A stretch of 64,000 bases of DNA from Owenia fusiformis (taxonomy: Eukaryota > Annelida > Polychaeta > Sabellida > Oweniidae). The notes under the pieces were generated by a model. It was not told where the DNA came from. It searched no databases and worked only from the letters and a program-made list of their open reading frames with translations. This document shows, piece by piece, positions 1 to 14,000 of this stretch (the stretch's first letter is position 1; each line of letters starts with the position of its first letter). A program made the translations under genes and the position numbers. The DNA lies in NCBI GenBank assembly GCA_903813345.2, contig CAIIXF020000001.1, positions 32,402,556-32,466,555 of the forward strand. Direction: 5' to 3'.

Positions 1-1460
1 TTTATAACAGGGTCTTAGTTTTATAACGTGGGGGGTCTTAGTTTTATAATAGGGTCTTAGTTTTATAACGTGGGGGGTCTTAGTTTTATAACAGGGTCTT
101 AGTTTTATAATGTGGGGGGTCTTAGTTTTATAACAGGGTCTTAGTTTTATAACGTGGGGGGTCTTAGTTTTATAACAGGGTCTTAGTTTTATAACGTGGG
201 GGGTCTTAGTTTTATAACGTGGGGGGTCTTAGTTTTATAACAGGGTCTTAGTTTTATAACGTGGGGGGTCTTAGTTTTATAACAGGGTCTTAGTTTTATA
301 ACGTGGGGGGTCTTAGTTTTATAACAGGGTCTTAGTTTTATAACGTGGGGGGTCTTAGTTTTATAACAGGGTCTTAGTTTTATAACGTGGGGGGTCTTAG
401 TTTTATAACAGGGTCTTAGTTTTATAACGTGGGGGGTCTTAGTTTTATAACAGGGTCTTAGTTTTATAACGTGGGGGGTCTTAGTTTTATAACAGGGTCT
501 TAGTTTTATAACGTGGGGGTCTTAGTTTTATAACAGGGTCTTAGTTTTATAACGTGGGTGGTCTTAGTTTTATAACAGGGTCTTAGTTTTATAACGTGGG
601 GAGTCTTAGTTTTATAACAGGGTCTTAGTTTTATAACGTGGGGGGTCTTAGTTTTATAACAGGGTCTTAGTTTTATAACGTGGGGGGTCTTAGTTTTATA
701 ACAGGGTCTTAGTTTTATAACGTGGGGGGTCTTAGTTTTATATCAGGGTCTTAGTTTTATAACGTGGGGGGTCTTAGTTTTATAACAGGGTCTTAGTTTT
801 ATAACGTGGGGGGTCTTAGTTTTATAACAGGGTCTTAGTTTTATAACGTGGGTGGTCTTAGTTTTATAACAGGGTCTTAGTTTTATAACGTGGGGAATCT
901 TAGTTTTATAACAGGGTCTTAGTTTTATAACGTGGGGGGTCTTAGTTTTATAACAGGGTCTTAGTTTTATAACGTGGGGGGTCTTAGTTTTATAACAGGG
1001 TCTTAGTTTTATAACGTGGGGGGTCTTAGTTTTATAACAGGGTCTTAGTTTTATAACGTTGGGGGTCTTAGTTTTATAACAGGGTCTTAGTTTTATAACG
1101 TGGGTGGTCTTAGTTTTATAACAGGGTCTTAGTTTTATAACGTGGGGGGTCTTAGTTTTATAACAGGGTCTTAGTTTTATAACGTGGGGGGTCTTAGTTT
1201 TATAACAGGGTCTTAGTTTTATAACGTGGGGGGTCTTAGTTTTATAACAGGGTCTTAGTTTTATAACGTGGGGGGTCTTAGTTTTATAACAGGGTCTTAG
1301 TTTTATAACGTGGGGGGTCTTAGTTTTATAACAGGGTCTTAGTTTTATAACGTGGGGGGTCTTAGTTTTATAACAGGGTCTTAGTTTTATAACGTGGGGG
1401 GTCTTAGTTTTATAACAGGGTCTTAGTTTTATAACGTGGGGGGTCTTAGTTTTGTAGGTC
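1..1460. repeat. Satellite array, 42-bp dimeric unit
   Basis: Two related monomers alternate: a 19-bp one containing TTTTATAACAGGGTCTTAG and a 23-bp one in which AACAGGG is replaced by AACGTGGGGGG. Together they make a dimer of about 42 bp repeated some 34 times. The alternation breaks once near 200-235, where two long monomers are adjacent. A few units carry point changes. The array decays into shorter GGTCTTA repeats near 1455-1480. It begins before the window, so its true length is unknown. Confidence 0.97.
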
Positions 1461-1979
1461 TTAGGTCTTAGGTCTTTGTTTTGTAGACACCCGGCTGGTT
1501 TACCATTTAATTAAAGAACAATGAACAAAATCTTAGTACAATCTTTCTTGTGAATGTGAAAGAAAAATAGTGAGAGCAACAAGTTGTAATCGGGAATTTG
1601 CAAAGACTGGTGAATCTTATCCAATCGATAAATAGACAGGATAATGGTGTACATATCGTTTTTAAGATATCTTGTATAAACAGAACTTGAAACGTTGTGG
1701 CAATAATGCTTCACGAAATCCCTTTACTGTTGTTCTCTTCCATTATCCTGCACTTGTTGGGGAGAATATTATGAGAGGTTAACGGTCAGCAGGACTTCAA
1801 TATTACTACTTACTTTTGTCTCGTGAACAAATGAAGTTGAACTTCCGACTACAGTCATGGTCATTCATTCCATATGGATGAAACTCTCCACAGTTTTCGG
1901 TTTCACTGTTTGGTTCTCCAGACTGCCATGGGCTGAAAAGGCGATAATAATTGTGGGACTTTCTTAGCTGAACGTACTA
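1461..1979. other. No gene seen between satellite and first transposon
   Basis: Unique-looking AT-rich sequence. The short open frames here have no recognisable motif or splice context. No exon of the neighbouring lectin gene could be seen. Confidence 0.5.
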
Positions 1980-2546
1980 CAGTGCGTATAAAAAAACGCA
2001 ACAAAAAGCACAAAACCAGTGATAACAGCATTGATTTCATTCAATGCTCCATTAAGCCATGTGTCTCCTCTTTACAATGATATATCATTCATTGATATGT
2101 GGTCATGGTTGGGCGAGTAATCATTCCATTTGCAAAGTGGGCCAAAATTACCTTGGGACCAAGTTATAAACATCACAAAAGTCAGTGTACGGAGCCCAAT
2201 GCAATTCTTTCTCGAGGTTTTGCAATATCTGGTGGAGGAAATGTGAGCACAGATGCTCCTGCGATAGCTCCAAAAGAAAAAGTCACAACAATTCAAGTCA
2301 GGGGAACTTCCATTGGCACTTAGCCCTTGCACTGAGTTTTGCAATATCTAAAACTTGGTCCAGAGCCGATTTTGACCCACAGTGCAAGGATTTCTCACCC
2401 AACTATTACCACATGTGAATGAATGACATATCATTGCAAAGAGGAGAGACGTGACTATATGGCACATTGAATAAAGTTGATGTAGTCATCACTAGTTTTG
2501 TGATTTTACGAGGTAACTACATGTTGCGTTTTTTTGATACGCCCTG
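1980..2546. mobile_element. Non-autonomous Tc1/mariner-like element (TA target site)
   Basis: The outer ~150 bp at each end are imperfect inverted repeats. The left end begins CAGTGCGTAT and the right end finishes ATACGCCCTG, each followed inward by a run of A/T and then a GCAAC/GTTGC motif. TA dinucleotides flank both ends (1978-1979 and 2547-2548), as expected for Tc1/mariner insertion. The 567-bp interior has only short frames that follow the repeat arms, so no transposase is encoded. Confidence 0.8.
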
Positions 2547-2726
2547 TATTGAAATAGGTTGTCGTTTTATTCTGTTGAAAAAGGCATTTTGTAGATACGA
2601 AACCTGTGCTATATTGTTTTTCTTCTTTAAATGTTAGTTTTTGTTCTACTAATAACCAATGGTGGTTTCTATCTTACAATTATGTGCAGTAAACTTAGTT
2701 GAGGATGTAATATCTACTCTATAGTA

Positions 2727-2936
2727 TCACACCGGAATAGCCTGACAACGGTAAAGTCAGATACCGTTGTCACAAATGGCGGACATAACCGTCGCTTCAA
2801 CTCTCTAATCCCAATTTCGATCAAATTGGGTCCTGAATCGCCACAATATAGCGTCTTCGATATCGTCAATGACAACGGAATCTGAATTTGAAATAATAGT
2901 ATCTGACTTTACTGTTGACAGGCCATTCCGGTGTGA
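2727..2936. mobile_element. 210-bp MITE with 3-bp GTA target duplication
   Basis: The element starts TCACACCGGAAT and ends ATTCCGGTGTGA. Inverted repeats run inward for about 37 bp with a few mismatches. GTA directly abuts both ends (2724-2726, 2937-2939). A 3-bp duplication would suit a PIF/Harbinger-type element, although that group prefers TWA targets, so the class is tentative. It has no coding capacity. Confidence 0.75.
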
Positions 2937-3041
2937 GTACATTATTATTACTTTCTACATCCGATCAAAATTTGCCCTACTTTCACTTGATCTTTGGAGA
3001 AAGGTACACGTATGACATTATAATTATTTGTTGTGACCTAC

Positions 3042-6000
3042 ACAGTGTCATTGTCGAAAAGAGTTCCATCTGACCATTCCCAAACCTTTGGGTCTTTAAT
3101 ACTGTTGAGCCCCGTCCAGTAACTATCCGGTAGCTGCGAGTTCTGCCCAAACTTTTTCACTTGATTCCAAATGTAATCCTGTATGATGGATGCATTATTA
3201 GGATGCACTTTTAATTTATGATACACGACTGTACAAGAAATAAATAAAGACACAATGGATTAACCACCAGGAAAAGCAGTTTTGATAGTCACAGTGTAAT
3301 ACTGATGTCGTCACTGGTCTTTAATAATATGATTACCTTTCTTATTTTTAGTACAAGATTCTTATAGTAAATGTATAAGCCAGTTAAAGTAAACTAGAAT
3401 ATTTAAAGGCGCAATATACTTAATTTAGAAGGAAAAATAGAAAACAATCATTGAAACATATTACTCACACACTTGCTCAAATATGACTCAAAGTTTGATT
3501 TGCTTTAATATTGAACCAAGAAAAAAACTCACATAGAAAAAAGCATTTGAAGTTCAGAGATCATTAGACATGCATGCACATGTTAAACAAAGTGCATGTT
3601 TTAAATTACTACTGATTTAAAAGATGGCGACACTTCTATAAAAATGAATGTATCATGTAATAAAAACAACTTTGCCATCTTTCAATGACATTGATGAAAA
3701 CTTGATATATAAGCTTGATAGATGGAAAATATTTTTTGATAACTTATTGTAAGCTTTGATGTGGTCCATTTGAGCTGTTGTTGGTGTCAAATGAAAGATA
3801 AGGTTCTTATCAATACATTGGACATACTATGAAATTTAAATGTAAATCTTTATTTTGCCCAAAAATGTTGCAAATTTCCAAAGTGGACCTTTAAGTTATA
3901 TCTTCTAGAAACATGAAATTACAGGCGTACCCTTTCTTGAGCATTTCTAAATGAGATTAAATTGCCTCCTTGGTATCTGCAAGAATCCCGTGCATCATTC
4001 CAGGTCTTCGAGAGTGTAGTGTCGAACTTGTAGCACCTATCACTTTCAGGGGATTCAACCCATCCATACGGGCATATTTGCCCAGAACCTGAAATAAAAG
4101 GATCCTGCTCATGTCTTGTTAATTGAAGCGTCAATTAAACATTACTGTTCAATAATAATGACCATTGTAGACAGGGAAAGATTTGTTGTTAAGTTTGTGA
4201 AAAGTATGTATAATAGTTATTCGTGATTTTAATGTGCACCAAATAACTTTTAACTTTTAGGCTGGTCTAAAATTATTAATATAAACAAATTCAAGAAGTT
4301 AAAAAAGAGAATATTTACGTTAAGAAATTAGAAAAGATTTTTGTTAGACATTATGTCTATAGTACTGGGAGAAGGCAAAATTGTTGTAAGGCTCGGGTCA
4401 ACTATGAAATCAAGTGACCTTGCGACAACAGAAACATATTTCTACAAACCTTTCTTATACTTGTGGCTTGTTAACAAAACTTATCATATGCTTACTGGAA
4501 CTTTAAGAAGTGGCCACTTATTCTAACAAAAAACATTACATATCAAAACTAAATATATCACTTGGAGTACATTACTAGTTGCAATCTTTAACCACTTGCA
4601 ATGATTTTGATAAACAGAATTATAAAATAATGATAAAAAGTTCAATTATCATGTTTTCAGTAAACCTACATGGTTATAGTAAACTCACGTGATGACATCG
4701 ATTTTATAAGATAGCCTCGTAACCCCTAGTTATCATTTCTTAAGGGTCCTTAGACTACTCACCTATCAACTTATATATTATGTGACTTGCGGCTTTTTGT
4801 ACAAGGATTGGTACCATCGATCTTCAGGCCCATTGAAGGTTTAGTTTATTTGAATTCATTCAAAAACAGATAATAAGATCTTCAATTAATCAACTGAAAA
4901 TGCTTGTTATTTCATATTGAGTGATGAGTATTTTGTTTTCATAACACTGGTCCTCGACCTGAAGTGTATTATAGTATGCCTTAAAAACAGGGAAGGGCCA
5001 ACTATAGTACATATATAAAAAGTAGCTTGGGGGCGGGGCCGTAGTATCGACACACAGAACTCATCATTGTGAGTGCTAAAATCAGATAAATATATCCTAG
5101 GTTTGTACAGTATTTTCATTACTCTAAATTGTCCCCTGTGATTCGATGGCATATTTGCAGTATATTATATTTTATGCATGAAAGACAGTTTGTAGGGTTG
5201 GTAGCGAAGCCTTGATATCATGCTTATTCTTAAGAAATGTCTGGCAGACCTCCTACACCCACTGGTATATAGTATCTATGTGAGATTGACCTTTAGCCTT
5301 CCAGTTGGAAATTAAATTCTTTATTTCATGATTGATGGTATAATCACGGAGTACAATCAAAAGATTTGTCAAGCATTTACTAATTCCACACGATATAATT
5401 TAACTTTCACTTCTGTTTTAAATCAAATCAAGCTGGGAATAAAAATACCATTTCTTTTTGAACTTTTTAATGACATGATATAGTATACATAGTATAGTGA
5501 CATGATGATATTTACTAGTATTGCTTCAAGACTGTGGATCTGCCCCCCCCCCGTATGACTCACAAGGGTTTATCGCGTGACTATGTTTTCAATATAACTC
5601 TTAAGGTATTAGAGATCTAGATATATGGGGTCTTTTTAATTGTCTTCAAAAACATTAATGTTTAAATTTTCTGTCAACCGATGGGGAGCAGTTTCAAATG
5701 TGAAATACATTAGATGTCTCAGTAATATTTCTTTTACAACTATACTTTAGAGGAAAGAACCTGTCAAACATTTTCCAGATTAACACGTTCTCTCCTCCAA
5801 AGGAAATGCTGCATTGTGGGATCCACAGCTTTTACTATCCTTTTGGAATAGTTCAGATCGCAAAAGCGTTAGGTAAAGAGGGGCTCTGATAAATCAGAAT
5901 GGAAATACTGTAAAAAATGCTAAGTTCAAATTGTGTGAAGGTAAGCAAAAAATATTGCTAAGATGTCAAGTAAACAAAAGTATTAAAGAAACATAGTACA

Positions 6001-6208
6001 TCTTAAAATGCTCAACAAACTTGATGATGAGATTTTAAATTTCAAAGTCTGTAAAGTAATGACAAGTAAATGCTATTTCAAATGAAGACAGCATGTTATA
6101 ATCTTTATCATATTGCGAACAAAAATTGTACTTACTGAACACAAATTGGTGGATAAATATAGCCACATGAACAAACGTTGTAACTCTATGGTTATGAAAC
6201 ATTTTCAT
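3042..6208 (-). CDS. Secreted C-type lectin-like protein, three exons, incomplete
   Basis: Exon 1 (6208-6136) encodes a 24-residue hydrophobic leader, MKMFHNHRVTTFVHVAIFIH onward, and ends at a perfect GTAAGT donor in phase 1. Exon 2 (4088-3931) starts in phase 1 after TTTATTTCAG. It carries the CTLD N-terminal half: CPYGW, CYKF, a W-x-x-A-R-x-x-C segment, GGNL and NAQER. Exon 3 (about 3178-3042) starts at CAG/GATTAC and continues DYIWNQV, YWTGL, then WEWSDGT. Phases match across both introns. C-type lectin-like domains bind sugars or proteins outside the cell; no Ca-binding EPN/QPD motif can be judged because the long-loop and C-terminal Cys exon is missing. I found no such exon down to the satellite, so the gene is broken or its end lies beyond it. 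The exon 3 donor is approximate. Confidence 0.75.
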
Positions 6209-8030
6209 TGTCCTGCTAATTAGCGTCAATCAGTAAATGTGCATCCTGCAAATCGACATTTGAGACTGCTTACTCCTTATAAAACGGACTACTGATAATG
6301 TTATACGTTTTATGTCTGAGATAACAATAGTTAAATTAATATGTGTAAACACGATGTTTAAACTATGTTACTCTGTATCTCTTATCACGTGGGAAACTTC
6401 AAACCTAGTAAACCAATTATTAGCAGCGTCCTTAGATCATCATTTTAATACCACTTTAAAACGTTTTTAATTGTTGAAATGAAACGAATGCAAATTTAAC
6501 AAAAGTCGGTCCTAATATGTCACACGTGGAATGGTTGTCTAGGGTTGCTGTCAGAATCCCCGTCATTGGTGCACCCGTTTAGAGGGGGGGGGGGGGGCTT
6601 TAGAGTATGAGTGACCGGACAAACGTCCACGGCAAATGTCACAGATCTTAATTGTTTTCTTCTTTTAAGTCTTGTGATGACAGTTTACTGCCAGAAATGT
6701 AAGTGTCATTCGATTCATTTTAATCATCACAAGTCATGTTATTGATAAAAAGGTTTTATCTTCCTAATCTAATATGCAATTTGTTATTGTCCATTCTATC
6801 TGGTATTTAATGTTACAGGATAAAACTGCTAAGTTAGTCCAACATAGGTGTCCTCTTCTAACCGTTAAGTGAAGCAGTTTTCGTTGGCATTCACATTCAT
6901 ATTTGGTATAAACACTCCAAATGAATCACAAAATGGACAGCCATGATATAATAGGTCCTCAATAAGATACAGACAAAATAAGAAATCATTTCCTTTTCTC
7001 ATTTCCAGAAGTTTTGGTGAGATTGTCTCGTGGTTAATGGTCATGGTTGTGTTTCTCTCATGTTTGAATACTTCAACAGTGCTAGCAGTCATAAGTCGAT
7101 TTTATAGAAAAGAGTTATTTTTGCAAATTTATTTACAAAACGTACATGTACAAAAATGGCAAGATTGGTATTCAACAGTAATATATACGAACAACGATGT
7201 CATGTAAAACTATTACCCTATAAAATAGGTAATTTTAAAGTTGAAATTACCCAGTGCAAACACTAATAAGGTAGATACCGCACGATACTATAATATAGTA
7301 GATACCACACGGTATCACATTTTCCTCTCATAAAGGGTAATTTTACATGACACATGTTAATATAAGTATCATCTTATCAATAACTTTGAACACTTCGATT
7401 TTATTACACCTGGAAGAAGTGGTAAACTGTCATATAGATGTCACTTTACACGCTGTATTAACAGCATCAGAGATCATGAGATCACTTGAGATCATGAAGC
7501 GAATCTCACAAAATACTGACATTTACTCCCTATGCAAGTGATGTTATCCGTGTCACTGCGTTTTTGAAAATAATAACGGAAATGATCATTTCAGTAGAAA
7601 TGGTGACCTTATCCTACGAAAATGGAGATAATGTTTCACAGCTAGTTGGCGCGCGATACAACAGCGCCCAGTCTCTAGCTAGGGGATTGATTGTACTTTG
7701 TACAGAAACCAATTGTAAACCTATGGATAGAAGAGTTAAAAGCCTTTAGCAAAGTAACCTCCGTTGTTTACATTCGCCAAATGTAAAAATAGAAAAGTTG
7801 TTCCAACTTTTTAAATTCTAGATTATTGGATCTGGGATCTGTTTCCATCGGGTCAGGTCACCATTTTTACAGAAATGATCAGTTATATTTCGTAGTAATT
7901 TAAACAAACCCAGTGTCACGGAATGGATCACTACTTACATAGGGTATAGTAACGATGTACCAGTATTTTTTACAAAACTCCGGTTTCTTTGATGGAAAGC
8001 CATTTCATAACTTCCTCGTCACACGTTTGA
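6209..8030. other. Intergenic, no gene recognised
   Basis: AT-rich sequence between the lectin leader exon and the homeobox stop codon. It holds a G-run at 6583-6597 and small imperfect direct repeats near 7270-7320 (a GTAGATACC-type motif). Short open frames on both strands lack motifs and splice signals I could support. Confidence 0.5.
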
Positions 8031-11000
8031 CTAGATAGGCTTCATAATGTTATTTGGCACATGGGCTGGATTCGAGCTCATCATAAAACTGTCTTTAAGA
8101 TTTCGTGACATCATCTCGTCCTCATAATGTCGGGCTGGAGATGGCTCAAGGCGTACTTTTGGAACATCTCCTGGAAGTTGACTTTGAAGTTGACCACCGT
8201 CTGGAAAACGTTTGATATGTTAGAGTACGGCTAGTTATAAACAAAACGTCTCATAAGTGCAACATCTAAGTAAATTTAAAAAATGAATTGGGAATTCGAA
8301 CATTTTTTGATCATATGCCAGGGAGGAAGTGAATAAGATGAAAGTGCAGGTGAAAATATTATATAGAAAACATTTTGAGTTTTTGTTTTAAAAACTTAGA
8401 CTCATCTTCAAAACAAATGGATACCAATTTTTGAAAAATGAGGCTCAAAGCAAAAAAAGTTGAATATTATTTCGGCACATCTAGGAGTCAATGTATGATA
8501 TGAGATAATGCAATGGTTTTGCTTATGGATTTACTCATCTTCAAAAGAAATGGATACTAATTTTTGAAAAATGAGGCTCAAAGCAAAAAAAGTTGAATAT
8601 TATTTCGGCACATCTAGGAGTCAGTGTATGATATGAGATAAAGCAATGGTTTTGCTTATGGATTTACTCATCTTCAAAAGAAATGGATACTAATTTTTGA
8701 AAAATGAGGCTCGAAGCAAAAACGTTAAATATTATTTCGGCACATCTAGGAGTCAATGTATGATATGAGATAATGCAATGGTTTTGCTTACTTGGCATGC
8801 TGTATCTGGTTGGCCCGGATGGCCCAGGGGGATACTGTCCTGGTGGGTACATCGGAGGGACTGAGAGGGGGAGACGGGGGACAAACATTGAAGATGGCGG
8901 CCTTGACATGCCTGGCATGCCAGCATTACTGTAGGGTGGCATCAGCGGTGGGTATCCGGGCACTTGTTGCATCTTGTGACGCCACATCTCGTACATCCTC
9001 GCCATTGACTTCTCTTGTTTTCGCCATTTTGCTCGTCTGTTTTGGAACCAAACCTGAAATGAATTTGAATGTTATACCATCTGAAGGTGTCAAACTGAGA
9101 GCATTTTCAATGGGTTCATGCCAATAGTCTTATGCCACCTAATCAAACGCTAATTGGAAATAAAAAATGTGGTGACAGAAAATATAACATTTGTAACTCT
9201 GATGAATTAGAAACACCTGAGCATTTTTACCTGAGCATTTTTAGAAACACCTGAGCATTTTCTACGCCTCTGCAATTTTATAAATGCGGAAAGAGTTGCA
9301 CTTGACTCTAATTAGAAATGGTGACGATGATATTATATTTCACATTTTAAAAATGACGACGATGATGCAATGATTTTAAAAGCCAAGGATTGTTCAAAGA
9401 GTGCGTAATATGTTTATGTAGTAAAATGTACTCGCTATATATTTGTATTATAAATAAAAAGGAGGAAATAAAAATTCTAAAATTGTTTTATCACGGAAAT
9501 TTTCTGTTAAGTTTCTAACAATTTGCCAATATTCAGATTAGAGTTTATATTCAAGGTTCCACAAAGTACAGCGGGGAGTGCAGGTTATTCTATTTCTAAA
9601 GCCAAATTAAAGAGTTTTCAATAAACAATTTTCTTAGGCGGATTTTCTTGATTAAAATCTATATTTCTAGAAAAGCTCCCCAATTCACTCTTGGGGTCTG
9701 TTGTTATTTATGGAATAGAATTATGTATTACCGTTTTTGATTATTTTCATTATGCATGTTGGGCAAATATGAATAATTAATCTGATTTTGAAATTTTGCT
9801 AGACTAAGTAATCTCATTGGACTGTTTTCCGGAATTTCCTGCTATTTGTTCGCAGCGTGTCAGATCGCTGAACTGAGTAAATGCCACAGATTTTCTACCT
9901 GATTGCAAAGTAAAAATGAACATATTGGTGTTTGTTTTCAACATATTTTTTCTTAAAATCGATTATTTGTCCTTTCTTTTACGATTTGGACATAAAACCA
10001 GTCGTTTATGAATGAGTTAAGCAGATTTTTGGTTTACGCTTTTTAACTAATCCATTTTCTTTTCTGAACGATTCTGTTAACCCTTTGGTTTAAGTAAGTG
10101 TTCCATAAAAAGAACGCCAGTGTTACATAATTGTACAAGTTGCTAGAATCAAGATAGAACTGGTAATCCCATAGCTATAGTAATGGAGTAGAAAAGACTT
10201 GCCAAACATTAAGATGATCCAATCAAGCTTACAGACTCACAGCAAGATCCAACTATGCGGCTTATTCAATGTATTCTCTTCCATTTTCTATAGATTGGGC
10301 TTCATTAAACACCCATTACAACCCCTAAAGCCGATCAAACTACAAATTGGTCAAAATCAACAAAAAACAGCTTAATTTACGAGGGACAAGCCAATTAGAG
10401 ACTGTAGAAATAAGAAAATAGGATAACGTCTAGTGATGTTGCTTTTCTTAAACCAGATTGTACTCAGGGACCTACGGCAGAAATTGATATCGTTAAAAAT
10501 AATTCAGTGAATTTGAAAATGAACTAAAAGGCCGACTGATATTTATCCCCCGGGCACAAGGAGGATTGGAAGCCAGGGTTCCAACTCGATATTCTTTAAT
10601 CTCCACGCATGCGTCATTTGCTATTCGTGTCTGTATAATTTGTACGACTGCATGGAGAATGACCCGATACTCTCCAACAAAGCTATCGCTAGGTGATTGT
10701 TTTGCAGAATATCGGTGTTGCATTCTGGGAGCCAATCCTCCTTGCCCCGGGCATTAAATAATGACGAATATTGAATACTTTCACGCGTGACTTTATGTGA
10801 CATAAAAAGCAGGGCAAATAAGTCTGCAATGAGGTCACAACTGTTTCCATGACAGTAGAATTAAAGACCCCTTGTAATGTGTTTGTTACTTGTTTGAACT
10901 TTGAACATGTTTTTATAATTCTATTTCATGTACTTTAAAAGTTTTTTTAGATATTGTTTTGTTGTTGTCTTGTTTGCATCTTTTTCTGTGATATTATGAG

Positions 11001-14000
11001 GTAATCATCACATTCTCAAAACATTTTCTTTGATCTACTTATAATGATTCCTTTTTTGTAGAAACCAAATGTTTATCACAAAAAACAATAGAAGATAAAT
11101 ATTGCAAGTGCCTTTTGACCTTTCAACCTTTTTGAACAATTCATTGGAAATCAAATAGGTTATGTGCGCTATGTATTTGTTATAATTACAAGAATTGAAA
11201 TGACATCTGCTACAGGTTGAATTGTATTCTTCGAAAGCTACATTCTTACATTCAATTAAATTTTGCAGTTAAGGTGCAGCATATCACAAAATTAAAAGAA
11301 ATGATGAATATGATGTGCTTCCATTAGTTCATGTTCAAATGTAAAATATTCAAAGACAAAAAATCGGTGTTAGGCTCGTTGTATAACTTTATGGGTCAGT
11401 TGCACGATTCTTACGATCATCTGAGGAAATATATCGACAATGAACATAAACTAAAATTATAATCTCGTAAGCCAGGAGTGTGAGTAAATGAATTGACATT
11501 AAGCGGGAGTTAATCCATTACGACCGCTTTTCAAATACTAATCCACTGTTAGAGACCTCACTGATGGAACCTAATAAATCTCCTTATACGTTTAAGTTCA
11601 ATATTTTCCCGGCTGATTGCAAAATGTTTAATAGCTCGAAATAATATGTTGAATTAAAAATGCAAATTGGTTCAATATACAGTATTTGTTGTTTTAGATG
11701 TCGACACTTTTTGAGTTATAGTTGGACTATAACATAAAAACGACATTTGAAAATGTCATCTAAATAAACCCGTTCAGGTTCATTTGATATTATATTACTT
11801 AAGTGTCCTGCAAAAGCAGAGTTTTCAAAAATGATTCAATGTCTATCATTTATAACATTTGGTTTTATTTGCTTTTTATTTCAGGGATAAATATGTTACA
11901 GCAATTATAATACAGTCATCAAAGTTACGACACTGTTTTTGTTTACAATTCAGTATCTTTTATAATATTCATTGTCATTCATTTTCCAAAAATCAAAAAA
12001 CATACGGAACATGCATACATCTTATTTTAGCATACATCTCGAGCAAGACTAGAGCACTTTTAAACTTTTTAACCATTTGAACTGTGAGGAATTGAACATT
12101 GTAGAAATAGTTTGCAACAAGTCAAATAGATTCAAATGCACATTAGCCAATTCAATTGCAAAAAGAAATATGTTGATTGTCATTGTCATTTAAATCTGTA
12201 ATTGACACACTCAATTAGGAGTTTTCACTGCAATCAATTTGATTTATACTTTTTTGCGTTTAAGAAACTATTGAATCGAAATTTACCTGTACTCTGGCCT
12301 CAGTCAGTTTCACTTTGTCGGCGATTTGTTCTCTTAAGGTACAGTCGGGGTAATGTGTGTGTTGAAAAACGCCCTCCAGTTCCCTCAGCTGTTCAACCGT
12401 GAATGTCGTTCTGTTCCGCCGCTGTTTTTTACTCGTAATATACTTATCATCATCGAAGTTGAGACCGGACAGAACTCCGTCGCTGTCCCCTGTTGCATCT
12501 TCGCTAAGATCAGCGTCGCTGAGGTCTTGCGAGGAATCAAGTTCGAATTCAGGTTGTGCTTGTTGTAAACTTGTTGATATTTGGTCCCCTTCAGAGGGCG
12601 CTGATGTCTGCTGCAACTGATGTCCTAAGTGCCCGGTGGTCCCTGTTAATGCATCATCTGTATCTGCACAGGGGATATATTGTGGTGCTGACTGAGTCTG
12701 TTGACTGGTAGTGTCAATGTATTGACTTTGATGTGCATCGTTTGGCTCTAACTGGGGAGGATCCTGTTGCTCACCGCATGGAGAAGATGCTGCCAATCCT
12801 AATGTATCGTGCTGGTTTAAAGCAGGCGGGTCGGACTGAGGCATTTGTGATTGTGTAGGACCCGCTAATTCCGAGGCACCAGCGTTCCCCACGGTAACTT
12901 CATCTGAAATGTATATGTATTCAATTCAACAAACATATTATATTGAAATAAGACCTCTTCTCGGATTTTCTGAAGAGCGTTCAAAGAAAATTAGACAACA
13001 GATATAAATTCATAAAAAATGTTACGAATTAAATAGATTGATTTTACATTGAGTAAAATTCAATAATGAACCTATGCTTGTTTTTAATATCTATGAGATT
13101 CAACTGTTTAAACACACAAACACATATCAATTTACAAGTTAAAGCAATTTGGTATTTCTTAAAGATTCCAAAATTGATAAAATGCGCCTATCTATAAATG
13201 TTGCTCTTTGTTCCACACAGTGAGCCAGGCTATTGGTTCGTCCGCTAACATTGGCAGTATCTAATCAACCTGTCATCGCCATTTCCCTTCTCCCAAGTCC
13301 TCACGGTTTTCGAGATATTGACGTAAACCCACACATTTTATCATATTCATTTTGTTTGTAAACACATGTTTACACATTCATTTTATATTTGTCATTAATA
13401 CCTGGGTGATATCCACTTGTCATTAAATTGCAATTTCCCAAAATGATGCTTGCAAGTTGCTACAGGCATAAATTATGTATAAAAATAAATATGCATTACG
13501 TCCCGTCGTACAGCTTTTGAAGAGGTAGGTTTTTTGTTAGTTTAGAACTATCATGTCCATTTCCGGGTCCTCTTTTTTACAAGAGATTGGCAATTTTAAT
13601 GTCAAAATGTCACATTTTGATTCTTGGTTTATTGTGTGAGCACAGGAGTCGTGGGTATTTATTTTTCCTTTACGCCTTGTATAGGATATGTGAATTTTGA
13701 AGTATACTATTTAAGAAATTATAGGGAAAATTATTTTTTGGGAAAAATTGGCGAAAATGGAATATTTTATGGATAAATCAGAATCATTCCAAGGATACGA
13801 TATGATTTTGTTTTAATGACTGTTACAACCCTTTTCGGGTTTACAACTATATATATAATGCACTTGACTTGGAGAGATAAAATATGATAAAATGAAATGG
13901 AACATAAAGAATGCCTTACTTGTTGAGACATCTGAATTGCTGCAGACAACTTGGAAATGTTCCTTAGTTATGTTTAAATTATCTTCAGTCCCTATAGTTT

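Noticed and set aside
1-1460. CRISPR-like repeat
   Set aside because: No unique spacers; it is a direct tandem satellite in an animal genome.
10493-10757. Overlapping 60-80 codon frames on both strands, with one repeated at 22601
   Set aside because: They are the 188-bp MITE and flank; conservation is due to recent transposition.
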